A DNA stretch of 64,000 nucleotides, taken from assembly GCA_025642065.1 (NCBI GenBank), contig JAODUP010000460.1, forward strand, positions 377,501 to 441,500, given 5' to 3'. Made by a program: the position numbers and the translations under genes. Numbering within the stretch: the stretch's first letter is position 1; each line of letters starts with the position of its first letter. The stretch comes from Paralvinella palmiformis (Eukaryota > Annelida > Polychaeta > Terebellida > Alvinellidae). Below, piece by piece: positions 1 through 12,252 of this stretch. The notes under the pieces were generated by a model. That model searched no databases and was not told the DNA's origin. It saw only the letters and a list, made by a program, of their open reading frames with translations.

Positions 1-278
1 ATTGATATGTAATGACGATAAATATTTATTTAGTTTCTGGGGTTTCAATGCTTTCATCCTAAATGCCGATGCCAAGCATGTTATAAACTATATTTCATAT
101 TTTGAACTTTATAGTATTAGTTATAACCGGCGAAACTTTATCTTGAGTAAATTTTACACAACTACTACTACCAGAATAAAGTGGTTTAATATATAGTAAC
201 AACATATATTGCCGATGTCAGAGTTAAAGTTTTTCATATTTTGACTTTATGAGTTTTAGTTAAACGTGAACTTTATCT

Positions 279-280
<2 letters not shown>

Positions 281-323
<43 letters not shown>
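281..323. repeat. (TA)n microsatellite
   Basis: An uninterrupted TA dinucleotide tract of about 43 bp. The flanks on both sides are ordinary AT-rich sequence. Confidence 0.98.
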
Positions 324-326
<3 letters not shown>

Positions 327-3300
327 CATGTGCTTAGTATTTCGTCTGCAAGGGTGCTTGGTATATACCTTCATCAATCTAAATTCTCATTTATCTAATC
401 GTAATTAACATAAATGTATACATTCAAGTACGCAGAGCGCAATACTTTCCTAATATTAGTTAGATTTTAGAAAATGTACAATACTGGGAAAATTACTTAT
501 GGTCTTCAAATAATATCCAATACATTAATAACAAAGTACTTGTAAATGGCCATTATTCGCAGATGTTATTGTATCCTTGTACCGGGTATAATGGAAAAAC
601 ATAAATTTAATAACAGGGTATGTCATATATTTCTGGATATGTGGCATAAATATTAAGCTGGTTCCTATAAATGTTGGCTTTATTGATTTTCTGTCACAGG
701 ATTTCTTAGGATTGGAAAATAGCCAGATGTCTAACATCTGTTGTCATTCTTAGTACACTTGTGTCATCTATGTAACAGTGTTTCGTGTGACTGCCTATTC
801 CAAAGAGGATCCAAACATTTACCATATTAACACAAACGTTTAGCAAGAGTAAAGTATACCTTATCTGTTACATACCTGGTTGTCAATAACTATAAGATCT
901 CGGGGCATTAATATATCAAAAACTGTTTTTGTTTCTATCTTTTAGGCATAATGTCTGTATTGACGTAGATGTTGGATTTCCTGAGTTTGTTGGATTTATT
1001 TCCTTATAATGTCGCCCTACATTATATGCCCTATATGTGACTAGCGCCGAGGGTAACAATTTCAACTGAACCCAGTAGAACTCATGATATGTATATAAGT
1101 GTATTTTCAATGTTTGTTATTTTCTTAAATAAATATAAAAGTTAACCTTCTAATAACTCAACTATATTAAACGAAATGCGACCGAAATTATGCTGTTCAC
1201 ATTCTGAGCCCAGTAACGTAAAGATAGATTTAATTAATGTTAATAATTAAATCCCATATGTCGCATTTCCTATTTCTCAACATAACCATTTTGTTTTTCT
1301 TCTACACTGTAATATATTAACGTTGTAACATATCACATGGATACATATGTATTATTTTGATGTTTGTCTTATATGCCTTTGGGGTATACGTTGTATATAT
1401 TACCAGGATAAACAGGATAAATATGCCTGTTCTCGACGTCTCTAAATCCCATTATAACTAACATGTATCAAAAGTTGTTGATGACATTGGTTTAAAACAA
1501 ACTAAGCGTTTAGGTTGCCCACTGGTGATCTAATCAAGTGTATACAATTATGCTGGAATAACTATATTAATAGGATAACAATAGCCTGGTCAATTAGCCT
1601 ATACAAATGTATGGATACATTGCAAATATGTGATTAAAATGGTATCATCACTACATTCTAGTCAACTAGTTATGTTTCTTACCTAGTGAATGACACTCAT
1701 TCATTCAGGTCAAAATACCCCAATGACCATGAATATAGTATTTTATGTTGTTACATAACTGTCTTCTGGCTTAAAGAAAAATGTCTAAATTAGTTCATAC
1801 TAAAGGGAAAGAGAGAAATTAAATAATCATTTCTTGGTATTTTCTCTTAAATTTGAGATGGTATCAATTATGATATTTATGTTTACACAGTTACCCATTA
1901 CCTTGTGGACTAATACGTTATCCTTGTCAACACGCAAATATGCACCGTTTAATGTGTGCGTATATATATTAATATTAAATATTAAATTAAAGTTATGTGC
2001 TACAGACACTTTCATAAAAATACAACCAAATGTTTGTTTTTTCTGTTAGACTTAAATAATGTCTTTCAGTCTCTTCTTCTGTCTTTCTTTGACCCGTTAG
2101 AAGTATTTAGTGTTGTTGAGCCCCACTGGTAAATTATTTAAAAGTTGTTACACACAGAAAATCGATGGACAGCATTATGTTTGATTTGTTTTCAGGGAAC
2201 ATTTCTTTTTGTGAAATGTACTTCTATTTGTTTAATTTAGCAAATAATGTTACCACAGAAAGAAGTGCATTTATATCCCACTTCTGGTACCTAAATGGAG
2301 GAAATCTGATAAGAAAGGTGAATTAATTTGATTTATATCGTTCTTTTAACACGATTCTATGTGATTAGTAGCTTAGGAAAGACGGAATCCTTTCTTCAAC
2401 TGACGATATATAAATCGAAATAAGAACAAAACGATGACACCGGCCGCTGTGATGTTTCTGGATATACTGAGCATTTTAGCTTAAAACATGTTCGCAATAT
2501 CAATAAGATATCAATGGGAAAAAACTAAATAGAATATAAAGCAGCGATTTTGTCCAAATGTAGCGAAATTACTTTAATATTGACAACTGTTTGTTTATCA
2601 GTTATCAAATTCTATATACTTTATCTATATAAACGGAACCGAATATGTATGCGTTCGTTTGTGCGTTTGTGTGTTCTGACAGAGTCTTCAATGGTATCGA
2701 ATATACCTTCTATTATTAGGTGTATGATGTTTACTCATTAAAATCAGTTTTTTTTTTTAAATCTAAAAGCTTATTTATATTGGCAGACGGCCCAAGAAAC
2801 CCTACAAAAGCAGTATACAGATGTCTTAAAATTTGATGTCTCATTCCTTTATGTAATGCAATCGGTGATGCTACACATTTGCAATTCCACGCACACGCGT
2901 TAGCTGATGTTTAATAAGATGCCTGTAAGTATGTTTGCATTATGTACTCTTCAAAAAGTAGGTTTGAATAGCTCATATTAATATTTGGAATACATATTTG
3001 TGTTGGCTATTATTTATAAATATTATTATCAGTTTGATTTAAATATTTGCATAAGTCAATAAAATGATAGTAATAAGGAGTTATTTACGTTCAGTTGTTA
3101 TATCTAATAGACTGTTGCCAATTCAATATAATTGGTAATTACTCTAACGAGCAGCTCAATATATTCTGAAGTATTCACTTCGATCATAATTTCATTTAAA
3201 AAACAGGACATTGGTGCAGTAAAATAGGAATTAATTCAGTGCACTAATTTCAATTAGATGAGTAATAAATGCGTTTTCAAAATCTGGAATTCTGAAACTT

Positions 3301-4405
3301 AACGTCTTGTTTCATCACCAATCACTAAATCAATCAATACATTAATTCAAATGAAGTTTTCATGCCAACAGTATCATACAAAAAGTACGCAACATCCGTA
3401 ATTTTAATTTACTTTTCGTCCCTAAATATTCTTCACATTTTCCCACCTACATATTGTTTTTTGGTTTTTTCTTCTATAAATGCGTTCCATTCGTGTTTAT
3501 GTTTTGGTTAGCTTCTCTCGTCACACAATGAATTTTGACAACCTATTTTTTCTAGGAATAATGTAACATGTTTATCGACTTAATTAACTTCTTCAGTATA
3601 CTTCCAAATACAATTTCGTGATTGCCTGTAAGCGTTTCACGCCAGACAGAAGCGACAACATGATATATATTGCATGTAAAGTTGCAAAAGATTAGTTAGG
3701 GGTGAGAATAATTTATTGGATGTCATGATTATATTTGAAGGTACTACCAAATAAATGACGTAGTTTATTATTGACGAAATCGTAAATGAATAACGAGGAT
3801 TGTTACTCATTCAAGTATTTAAGCGTCACAATATTGGATTATTTAAGTAGAGGTTCAGTATGCCTATTATATTTTGCTTAATTTTTGTACCAAATGTGCA
3901 TTTTTGGAGTAATTAGGTTATATGTACGACTGATTGGCTTACCTTTCCTATTGCTAATATGTCATATCTGAGGCACAATACAGTGTCCTAATGGTGTTAT
4001 CTGGTAAAATATATTTAACCTGTTTGGTGGAGAAAAAAGAACAATAATGCTCTGAATACAAAACTGTTGCCTTTGCTCAGCTGCATGCAAGGTGCATCGA
4101 ATAATCTTTGCAAAGATTAAATGGCTCAGTTGTGTGCATTATAGGTGTTTTATTTCATCATTCATTTGTGTTCCTACATATTCTTGTTATTATATTGAAT
4201 GTACTCGAGTATGAAATAAAGATATTATTAGAGCGTGTTATTAGTACCATACTTTATAAGTGCATGAAAGTAGAATAATCATTTCTTAATCAACTTATTT
4301 CTCGGCTATGACATTATGTTAAATAAATACTAAGGCCATTAAGACATTTGTGAATTGAGAATCCAGTTAACGAGATATTACGTTGATAAAACAAAGTTTA
4401 AACAC

Positions 4406-4407
<2 letters not shown>
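324..4407. other. AT-rich sequence, no gene recognised
   Basis: About 4 kb with only short open frames (up to about 71 codons), none resembling a known protein. No internal repeat matching the rest of the window was noticed. A poly-T run lies near 2748. Exons of a spliced gene cannot be excluded by eye. Confidence 0.6.
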
Positions 4408-4485
<78 letters not shown>

Positions 4486-4499
4486 GAGAGAGAGAGAGA
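4408..4499. repeat. Compound (TA)n-(GA)n microsatellite
   Basis: A pure TA tract (4408-4470) passes directly into a GA tract (4471-4499) with one GGA interruption. The minus-strand frame through it, ending in alternating Tyr-Ile, is an artefact of the repeat. Confidence 0.98.
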
Positions 4500-5870
4500 A
4501 CCACATAGACAAACACGATAAATGACCGCAAACATTATTAAGAATGCGGATCCCAGTATCTTAAGCGCATCGTAGCAATACGTTTCAAGTGTTCTCTGGC
4601 AATGGCCTCTCAATGAATATCAACTAGTTGGTTAGTATCACATAACCAAAATCGAGAAACATTATATATGACCCAAAACATCATTAAAGGTACTGACCTA
4701 TATAATAAAGCTGGCTATTTTGTTTAAATATCATGTCAGCGGCAGCACCGTTGAAGAAAACCAAGTGGGTTGAAGTGCGTCGATATGGATTCGACTTCCT
4801 GAAATAGTTAAGAACTTAATGCGACAAGAAATCATTGGTGTAAATAAGCCAGAGTGAACTACTTGATCCAGTACAATTTCCCTGTACACTTTCCCTAATA
4901 CACAGGGAATTATTGCATTAAGGGTTGGTAAAACTTACTCTCATTTGTCACATGAAACAACAACACTTAGGCAAAAAAGGTTATTTGAAAGAAATGCCAA
5001 TAACACTGGAATTATGCCACTAAATAGTATTTAGCGCACAATGTATTATATACGAACTTCGTGGTTAATGCGACCCATAGGTTCATTAGTTTAACCCAGA
5101 ATGCACTTGTGTACTGTCATAAATCATGGTGGCTTAATTCGTATAGGTTTGTTATTTGGTTATATATTTCTTGCTAAGACCTCAAGTAATCTTTTTGAAC
5201 TTATTTTAACAACTTAATCGATGCAGATCATAATAATTCAAAATATTAAAGATGGGGAAGCTGGTCGGAGTTCAGTACTACTTTCGCTTAGAAAATCAGC
5301 ATGCGGGTACTTTAAAAAATATGTTATCAGCTACATAGAAGCCTTAGAGTAGACTTCTAGTGTTAATGATAGAAATATACATTCATAGGGAATCTCATCT
5401 GAAATAATAACAGGAAAAATGTCAGATTCACATGAGAAATTAGTAATTATAAAAGACATAGAATCTACTTCTATCATAACCAACTTCATGCTTACATTTA
5501 TGGTGCCTATTTCCAGACAGAATAAATATTATTCGTATACGGTTTCTGCCAAATTCAATTACTCAAAGATTACAGACCAAAGCAACTACATTGTGCGAGT
5601 ATGCAGTTAATTCACAGTAATTGCATGAGTTTGAACTATTACATCGCTTCAACTCCAGGTTATATCATATCATAAAGAAAGATGACAATGAATAACCGGC
5701 AAAATTGATCTTCATTCGCTGAGTTCAGCAAACATTCTGGTATCTCTGTCTAAACTCAATGGTGACACCAACAAGATTAAGAACACCCTTTCACCTCCAC
5801 GATAGGACTCATCAAGTTGGTCATGAAATGTTGGTTTTAAGGGAAACTGCGGTTGCCATGACGTGACTCG
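4500..5870. other. AT-rich sequence, no gene recognised
   Basis: No frame longer than about 63 codons and no recognised homology. It lies between the compound microsatellite and the family E repeat. Confidence 0.55.
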
Positions 5871-5879
5871 TTCAGTCTA

Positions 5880-5992
5880 TCGCTGAAGCTTGAGATTTAT
5901 TGAGTTGCACAAATTGGCTTCATCCTGTCAGGGAGAGGATTATTCAGGGACGAATGTTGTGTGGTTAAGAGTAACATATAAGGTTGAAATAT
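5880..5992 (+). repeat. Dispersed repeat family E, copy 1
   Basis: About 110 bp that aligns, diverged, with 52838-52965 in the same orientation. Shared landmarks in order are GCTGAAGC, GTTTATTGAG-like sequence, AATTGGCTTCATCCTG, TTNTGTGGTNAAGA and AAGAGGTTGAA/AAGGTTGAAAT followed by ATTTGCTG. No open frame is preserved in both copies, so it looks like a relic of an unclassified interspersed repeat. Confidence 0.6.
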
Positions 5993-6108
5993 TTGCTGTT
6001 CTGATGTTGAGTTTTGCTGACAAAAATAGTATACATCAACATTGAAGTCATAATTTAATTATAGTACACATAAGAAAAGAAATATATGGGTGTGCGCGTG
6101 TGTATGTG

Positions 6109-7491
6109 TCTTTTATCTGTGTATAATACGGCACAGGTACAGATAATCTCGAACCGTGAATTCAAACTCTGGACGTTTCTTCAGGGGACTGAATCAAGAG
6201 TGGCGACCTTTCTTGCTGAGACATGTGTAATGTCTCACCAGTCCCTAAGCCGCCAAGCAAAAATAAAAAGCGAATCACCTACAGCCGTGGAGTTTGGGAG
6301 TAGAACACCCAAGTCAGATCACGGCAGTAGTGAGAATGTTTAGATTAATTATCTAAGCAGCCCTATTTAAAGCTATTTTTAATTGCTGTATCTTTCTTCA
6401 AAGCAATACTATATAAACTATATAACCCAATTGTCACTGTCTTCAAAGATCAGTTTTTACAACGGCAGGCGTCATGAAGCGACTACTATTAAAACTGTTT
6501 ATCTTAACTGCTATTAAAAGACTGACATCTGCGCTGAAGCAGACCGTAATAGCGCGTCATAGCTTCCGTACTGTTTGAACTATGTTATCATTTTCAAACC
6601 TGACCTAATTTATGCTATTCTAACTATTGTAGTTCTTAAATGTTATTTATGACAAGCAGATTAGAGCTAATCTTGAATGTCTTTGTACAAATTGGACATA
6701 ACTGGACCTAGGAAAGACAATTCTATTCCTACATACAACCAAGCTGAATTATATATACAAGTAAACTTGTTATATAAAACACATCAACCACGCGAACTGT
6801 GTCCAGTGCCACCGCTCGAGATGCGATGCAGTATTTCTATTTCTGAGTCAGGAGTACTTATAATGCTTTAAGAGCGTACTGTGTCTGCTACATTCATTTA
6901 AATGCTGGATAACCAGGCCAGACACCTAAACGGCGTCCCTCCAAAGACGCAAATAGTAAATGGAATATACAGCTCTAGATCAACTTTTCTTGAACGCACA
7001 GAAAACGAAACTTTCTCAACCGCAGCATAATATGCCTTGTAATATTTGCTGGAGGGTCAAATACATCATAAACATACAAATCCAATAAATAATATGACCT
7101 ACTCGTCACTATTATAACAATTTACATCGGCGCTTTAGCAGACCGTTATGGCGGAATTGCCGTTCTGTATATTAACATTTTCAAATCAGACCTAATGTCT
7201 GCTATACAAACTATACATATAATATAGGGTTTTAATAATAAGAAGGAGACTAAAGCTAGCCTTGAATGTCATAGTACAGACTGGACATAACTGGACCTAG
7301 GAAATATATTTCTATTCCCACAAACAACTAAGATGAATTATATATACAACTAAAGTTGTTATATAAAACACACCAACCACACGAGCTGTTTCCAATGCCA
7401 CCGCTCGAGATGCGATGCAGTGTTTCTATTCCTGAGTCAGGAGTACATGCTTTAAGAGCGTGCTGTGCCTGCTACAGTCATTTAAATAATG
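6109..7491 (+). repeat. Repeat family B, plus-strand copy
   Basis: About 1.4 kb that matches the inverted copy at 12253-13781 almost end to end. It has a head (about 6109-6525) and two tandem tail units of about 600 bp. The second unit starts near 7124, is partial, and repeats landmarks such as GCAGACCGT, CTGGACCTAGGAAA, CCACCGCTCGAGATGCGATG and CTGAGTCAGGAGTAC. The left end sits in a GT-rich tract (6089-6110). The right end runs into (GT)n at 7492, after which family A begins. No coding capacity is recognised; the 85-codon frame at the left end is not shared as a full frame in the other copy. It is probably a non-autonomous mobile or satellite-like element of unknown class. Confidence 0.85.
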
Positions 7492-7536
7492 TGTGTGTGT
7501 GTGTGTCTGTGTGTGTGTGTGTGTATGTATGTGTGT
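7492..7536. repeat. (GT)n microsatellite joining families B and A
   Basis: An interrupted GT tract that ends family B and leads into the GTGTTTTAGGG start of the first family A copy. Confidence 0.95.
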
Positions 7537-8072
7537 TTTAGGGTACATAGTAAGAGGCAACAGGCACAGAGCATCAACATATCTAAACATCCTTCGAAAC
7601 CTACCTCCATAAATCTAAATACAACTATACATACATTAATCTAAAAATAAAATGTTCCATACCTCCACATATTGATAAATATGTGCTTATACCTAAGCAT
7701 GTGTCTGGTCTACTCATCAGCCTGTGGGAACCAGCTAATTCGCTTTTCGTACGCGACAAATATGTCACGCCCGCAGGAAAGCGGCTACATGCAGGCTACG
7801 TACAAAAAGCGGAAGCACGTAAAAAACATACCATTTGATACCACAGCTCGCAACAAACAACACGTGCGTGTGGTTCAATGGTGACTTGCTACATACATAT
7901 CATAAACTATTTTGACACCACAGTTTACATTCAACAGTTATTTTTTGTGGTCCAAAAGAAACCTGTATATAAAACATTTCGACACCTCAGATTCCGACCT
8001 CAGCTTTATTCTGAGTTCGAATAACTGAATAAATCCTACCTATATGACCCATGTATCAATACACGGCCGACG
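7533..8072 (+). repeat. Repeat family A, copy A1 (5' half only)
   Basis: About 540 bp beginning GTGTTTTAGGGTACATAG directly after (GT)n and ending at a CGGCCGAC sequence before a short TA tract. It is nearly identical to the first 540 bp of the copies at 8085, 21363 and 22741, and matches the inverted copy ending at 30580. The 3' half present in the other copies is missing. A ~70-codon frame rich in Lys/Arg recurs in several copies, but the copies are so alike that its persistence does not show selection. Confidence 0.92.
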
Positions 8073-8084
8073 ATATATATATAT

Positions 8085-8856
8085 GTGTTTTAGGGTACAT
8101 AGTAAGAGGCAACAGGCGCATAGCATCAACATATCTAAACATCCTTCGAAACCTACCTCCATAAATCTAAATACAACTATACATACATTAATCTAAAAAT
8201 AAAATGTTCCATACCTCCACATATTGATAAATATGTGCTTATGCCTAAGCATGTGTCTGGTCTACTCATCAGCCTGTGGGAACCAGCTAATTCGCTTTCG
8301 TACGCGACAAATATGTCACGCCCACAGGAAAGCGGCTACATGCAGGCTACGTACAAAAAGCGGAAGCACGTAAAAAACATACCATTTGATACCACAGCTC
8401 GCAACAAACAACACGTGCGTGTGGTTCAATGGTGACTTGCTACATACATATCATAAACTATTTTGACACCACAGTTTACATTCAACAGTAATTTTCTGTG
8501 GTCCAAATGAAACCTGTATATAAAGCATTTCAACACCTCAGATTCCGACCTCAGCTTTATTCTGGGTTCGAATAACTGAATAAATCCTACCTATATGAAC
8601 CATGTATCAATACACGTCCGACTGGTCTGGCGTCGAAGTTCTTCTCTAACCTAAGTGAAAAGTCAAGCCCTATATATAGCCTCAGCGTGTTAACAAACAT
8701 TACAGTTTGTTCATAACAAAGAGAATGTACACTAACACAGTATGGACTCACTAAAACGATTAAACTAAAATAAAAACAAAGTAGCAATACCGCACAATGG
8801 ATTATTACTGGACTAGAACGAAATATCGTCTCAAACCTGAGTAAATACTACGATTT
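8085..8856 (+). repeat. Repeat family A, copy A2
   Basis: This follows A1 head to tail with a start-to-start spacing of about 552 bp, separated by a short TA/GT stretch. It keeps the first 540 bp and continues through the segment with CTATATATAGCCTCAGCGTG and CCGCACAATGGATTATTACT. It stops near TACTACGATTT, after which the sequence is unrelated to A3/A4 and enters GTTTTGTGTGTGTGT. The ~80-bp segment that is doubled in A3 and A4 is single here. Confidence 0.92.
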
Positions 8857-9696
8857 GTTTTGTGTGTGTGTCCTAAGTTGGACTGGATACTAACATACAC
8901 ACTAAAAAAGTTATACATTATCTTGTTTAAACACTTTTTGGATGATGAAATTAATTGATTATAATTGTGTATTAATGACATCCTTCCATATGTGTTGTCC
9001 ATAATTAAGGATATTGTATCTTAAAGTCCATCAAATAATACATTATGTCGGCTAACTGGTAGATTTGACGGCATTTATCCCGCGATATCATGGACAGTGT
9101 ATTTTTTGGTATACTTTTGAAAACTGGATTTTAGTAAGTATTTTCACTGGATTTAAGGCTATTTGCCGGAAAGGAACTTTATGATTTCCACATTGGCCTG
9201 TTATTCGAGTGACTTGTAGTAATCAGCACGATGAAAGGTTTATCAGAATGAACAACAGGACAACAGAAGGGATAACAGATAACTACGCACATCATTGTTT
9301 TGTTTTCATACAATGTCAAGAAAGATAACATATCTATCATACAGTAGCTCTACGGAAGACATACTTAATTATATTCTTTTTTTGATAAATATTAACTATA
9401 TTTTGCACTATTCAGCATATGTTGTGTAGAGAATTCATAAAGAAGTTTTGAAACTGAACCATACTCCTGAGGGTGTATGAAATGAATTACTTTGTTCAGA
9501 TAATGTTAAATAATTGAGTGCAGTTTATTTTCCTCGGCTTGGTTATAGCTAGGACATATTGCGGGAAATGTTTTAGAAGTCGGAAGAGTAGAAATTGCCG
9601 AACTACTACAATAAAAAATGTTTTATTTCTAAATATCAAAGTAAGCTGATTCTAAACTAAGCTTATAAAGAAAATTAGAAGCATGCAGTTTTTTTT
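8857..9696. other. AT-rich sequence, no gene recognised
   Basis: No frame of interest and no recognised repeat apart from a short GT run (8860-8871) at the end of A2. Confidence 0.55.
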
Positions 9697-9740
9697 CAGT
9701 TGTGTTTTAGTTGTGTTTCAGTTGTGTATCAGTTGTGTTT
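9697..9740 (+). repeat. Four-copy 11-bp tandem repeat
   Basis: Four consecutive variants of CAGTTGTGTTT (one begins TAG, one ends TAT). It is short and probably arose by slippage. Confidence 0.9.
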
Positions 9741-9810
9741 CACAATGGAAAGCTATGTCGAAGACAGTATGTGAATTATATTATGTCTTAGGAGATAATA
9801 GACAATAACT

Positions 9811-9873
9811 AGAAAGAGAGAGAGAGAGAGGGGGGGGAGGGAGGGAGTGGGAGAGAGAGACAGAGAGCGAGCG

Positions 9874-9919
<46 letters not shown>

Positions 9920-10017
9920 TAGAGAGAGAGAGAAAAAAAAGAGTGAGAGAGATGGAGGGATGGAGTGAGATAGAGAGACAGAGATCGAGAAAGAGAGTGG
10001 AGGAGAGGGAGAGAGGG

Positions 10018-10049
<32 letters not shown>

Positions 10050-10065
10050 TAGAGAGAGAGAGAGA
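9811..10065. repeat. (GA)n purine tract, ~255 bp
   Basis: An almost unbroken purine strand of GA repeats with interspersed GGG and AAAA runs and a few C or T bases. The Glu/Arg frame on the plus strand and Ser/Leu frame on the minus strand are artefacts. Long mirror-symmetric purine tracts of this kind can form triplex (H-DNA) structures. Confidence 0.98.
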
Positions 10066-10475
10066 TAATCTCATTTACGTGCTAATTAAAGCAGTCAATA
10101 TTTGGTTTGTATGAGAAAACACTTTTAATACATTTAATATGCACCCAATAAATCTTCATTGAAACATAAATGTTAGAAGTCAACAGCTGACATACGCTAA
10201 CGATAGTCGTACATATCGCAGTATGAAACTAGTGAATTATGAAGGAAGAGAAGACCATCACGTTTATGGTTTGGGGCTTATTCTCTTACAAGAAAAATGT
10301 CATCATCTACCCTACTTCTATATATAATATATATCTATGTTGTTTTTAATTATCTTCGTCTTTTGTTCTTCCAGAGTTAGTTTTTTTAATAATATGGACT
10401 CATTCAATTTAGACCGTTAATATGGATATCATTAAAGTAAACTATTATATTAGACTATGTAGTATTTTAATTATA

Positions 10476-10481
<6 letters not shown>
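10066..10481. other. AT-rich sequence between microsatellites, no gene recognised
   Basis: Low-complexity AT-rich sequence without a frame or repeat that I can name. Confidence 0.55.
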
Positions 10482-10553
<72 letters not shown>

Positions 10554-10561
10554 TATATATA

Positions 10562-10651
<90 letters not shown>
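10482..10651. repeat. (TA)n microsatellite, ~170 bp
   Basis: One of the longest TA tracts in the window, with two small interruptions (ATAATTATA near 10548 and ATTATA near 10567). Confidence 0.98.
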
Positions 10652-10654
<3 letters not shown>

Positions 10655-11040
10655 GACTAAAAAATAGATAAATATATATTTACATAGATGTATAGATAAA
10701 TACCAAGATAGAGAGAAATATTGATTGATTGATAAATATTTCGCTGGTTCACTCAAGTAAAACACACAAACATTTTGTCAGTAATGGTTCATTAACCTGC
10801 CCACCTTCGATCATACATACTGACACACGATGCTTCCATTGCCTGTGGCTATCTCATAGCCAATCATAATCATTCATGGCTAATAAAAAACAAAAACGTA
10901 TGATCTCTCCAATGAGAAAATCATGAGTTAATATGATGGACTAAGTGATACAATTACATGTAGTTAACAAACATCAAAATAATCAATGGTTTCAATCCCA
11001 TTCCGTTTATTGAATTTTGGTTTAAATACGGAGGTATAAC
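10652..11040. other. AT-rich sequence, no gene recognised
   Basis: Ordinary AT-rich sequence with a GATTGATTGATAAATATT stretch near 10722. No gene is seen. Confidence 0.5.
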
Positions 11041-11570
11041 ATTGTGATTTATGGACTTACGCAAGGAACTTCACCGGCCCGGCATCCCTAACAGTATGCC
11101 GGCACTGTCAACAAGAGTAAGCCGGGTATATTATCTGCTCAGCTGTCCAGCCTATCCTAACCACCGAATCACACTTAAAGGTCATCTCCGCCCGGAAGAC
11201 TACAAACTTCCAGACCATCATCTAGCAACATTGATCATAAGGAAATCTACCTTACTACCAGACATCATAACCCCACTTCTCCAGAAAGTCACACACCAAC
11301 AACAACAGGAAATATCAAACCTTTCTATGGGCTAGAGAATAAGAGCCTGAGACTTCAGCACCCATGATTTATGTTTTGTGGGGGTCGGAGATGCGAATCC
11401 CGGCCATGACATTATAGTGGGGCGAGTTTTTCATCCAATCAAACAACTGGCAAAGGTGTTCCTCCCCCGAACATGACATTTAATAACTGCTATCATCAGA
11501 ATAACAGAAACCAACAAAAACCAACAGACACTAAAAGGCAACAGCCCGGCGTCTCTACCCCAAACTTCAA
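11041..11570. other. GC-richer island with an unassigned 94-codon frame
   Basis: This stretch is visibly richer in G and C than its neighbours and has no simple repeats. A plus-strand frame (11051-11335) starts Met-Asp-Leu-Arg-Lys, contains a four-Gln run near its C-terminus and ends Leu-Ser-Met-Gly-stop. I do not recognise it. It has no signal peptide or membrane segment. The rest (11336-11570) has no long frame. It could be a degraded insertion of foreign composition, a retrogene fragment or an exon, and the sequence alone does not decide. Confidence 0.35.
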
Positions 11571-11650
11571 CAATATATGATTTTAAAATGTGTGACACAG
11601 ACTATCCGACATATTATCATGTGGAAGAGAAAGAGAAAAAAATGATATGT

Positions 11651-11668
11651 AGATAGATAGATAGATCG

Positions 11669-11747
<79 letters not shown>

Positions 11748-11764
11748 TAGATAGATAGATATAG
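11651..11764. repeat. (GATA)n-(TA)n-(GATA)n compound microsatellite
   Basis: GATA repeats on both sides (11651-11665 and about 11744-11762) enclose a TA tract, with a short GATCGATCGATA transition on the left. The Tyr-Ile frames through it are artefacts. Confidence 0.98.
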
Positions 11765-12100
11765 AAAACTTACCACAATATGGATGTGTGTCTTCCAACA
11801 CATAACATCCATCTTTGATGACTAGATTCCAGCACTTTGATAAATAAATTCATCATACTTTAGATACGGGAAAGAACATGTTTTGTTTAATCGATAAAAG
11901 TATCACTAAAAGCCAAAACAACAAACCTAACCCAAACCAATGCTTTGTCCAGCTAGATAATAATATCAAAGAACAGTTAACCTTGTAAGTGTTATCATTA
12001 TGAATAGAGAACACCAGGGTCTTCGTTTGGTAATTCTGGATAAGGCCATTTAAGACGACGAACTCACTGTACACATACGAGATCCCGCGCACACAAGCCT
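11765..12100. other. AT-rich sequence, no gene recognised
   Basis: Nothing recognisable; it lies between the GATA/TA tract and a cryptic CA-rich stretch. Confidence 0.5.
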
Positions 12101-12252
12101 ATATTCAACCAAAAGATGAACATACCCACAGACAATTCCACATACACAATTATACATGCAAATGCACAAATACACAAATACACAAATTGACACATAACCC
12201 ACAATACACACAAACACACAAAAATGTACACATACACACACAAACTCAACAC
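12101..12252. repeat. Cryptic CA-rich simple sequence
   Basis: An interrupted CA-rich stretch (ACACAAATACACAAATT-like units). It borders the far end of the inverted family B copy, mirroring the GT tract that borders the plus-strand copy. Confidence 0.8.

Noticed and set aside
335..355. TAGTATTTCGTCTGC, which resembles from memory part of coleoid cephalopod tRNA-derived SINEs
   Set aside because: The match is too short and is not supported by a B box or body nearby, so it is not used to assign the organism.
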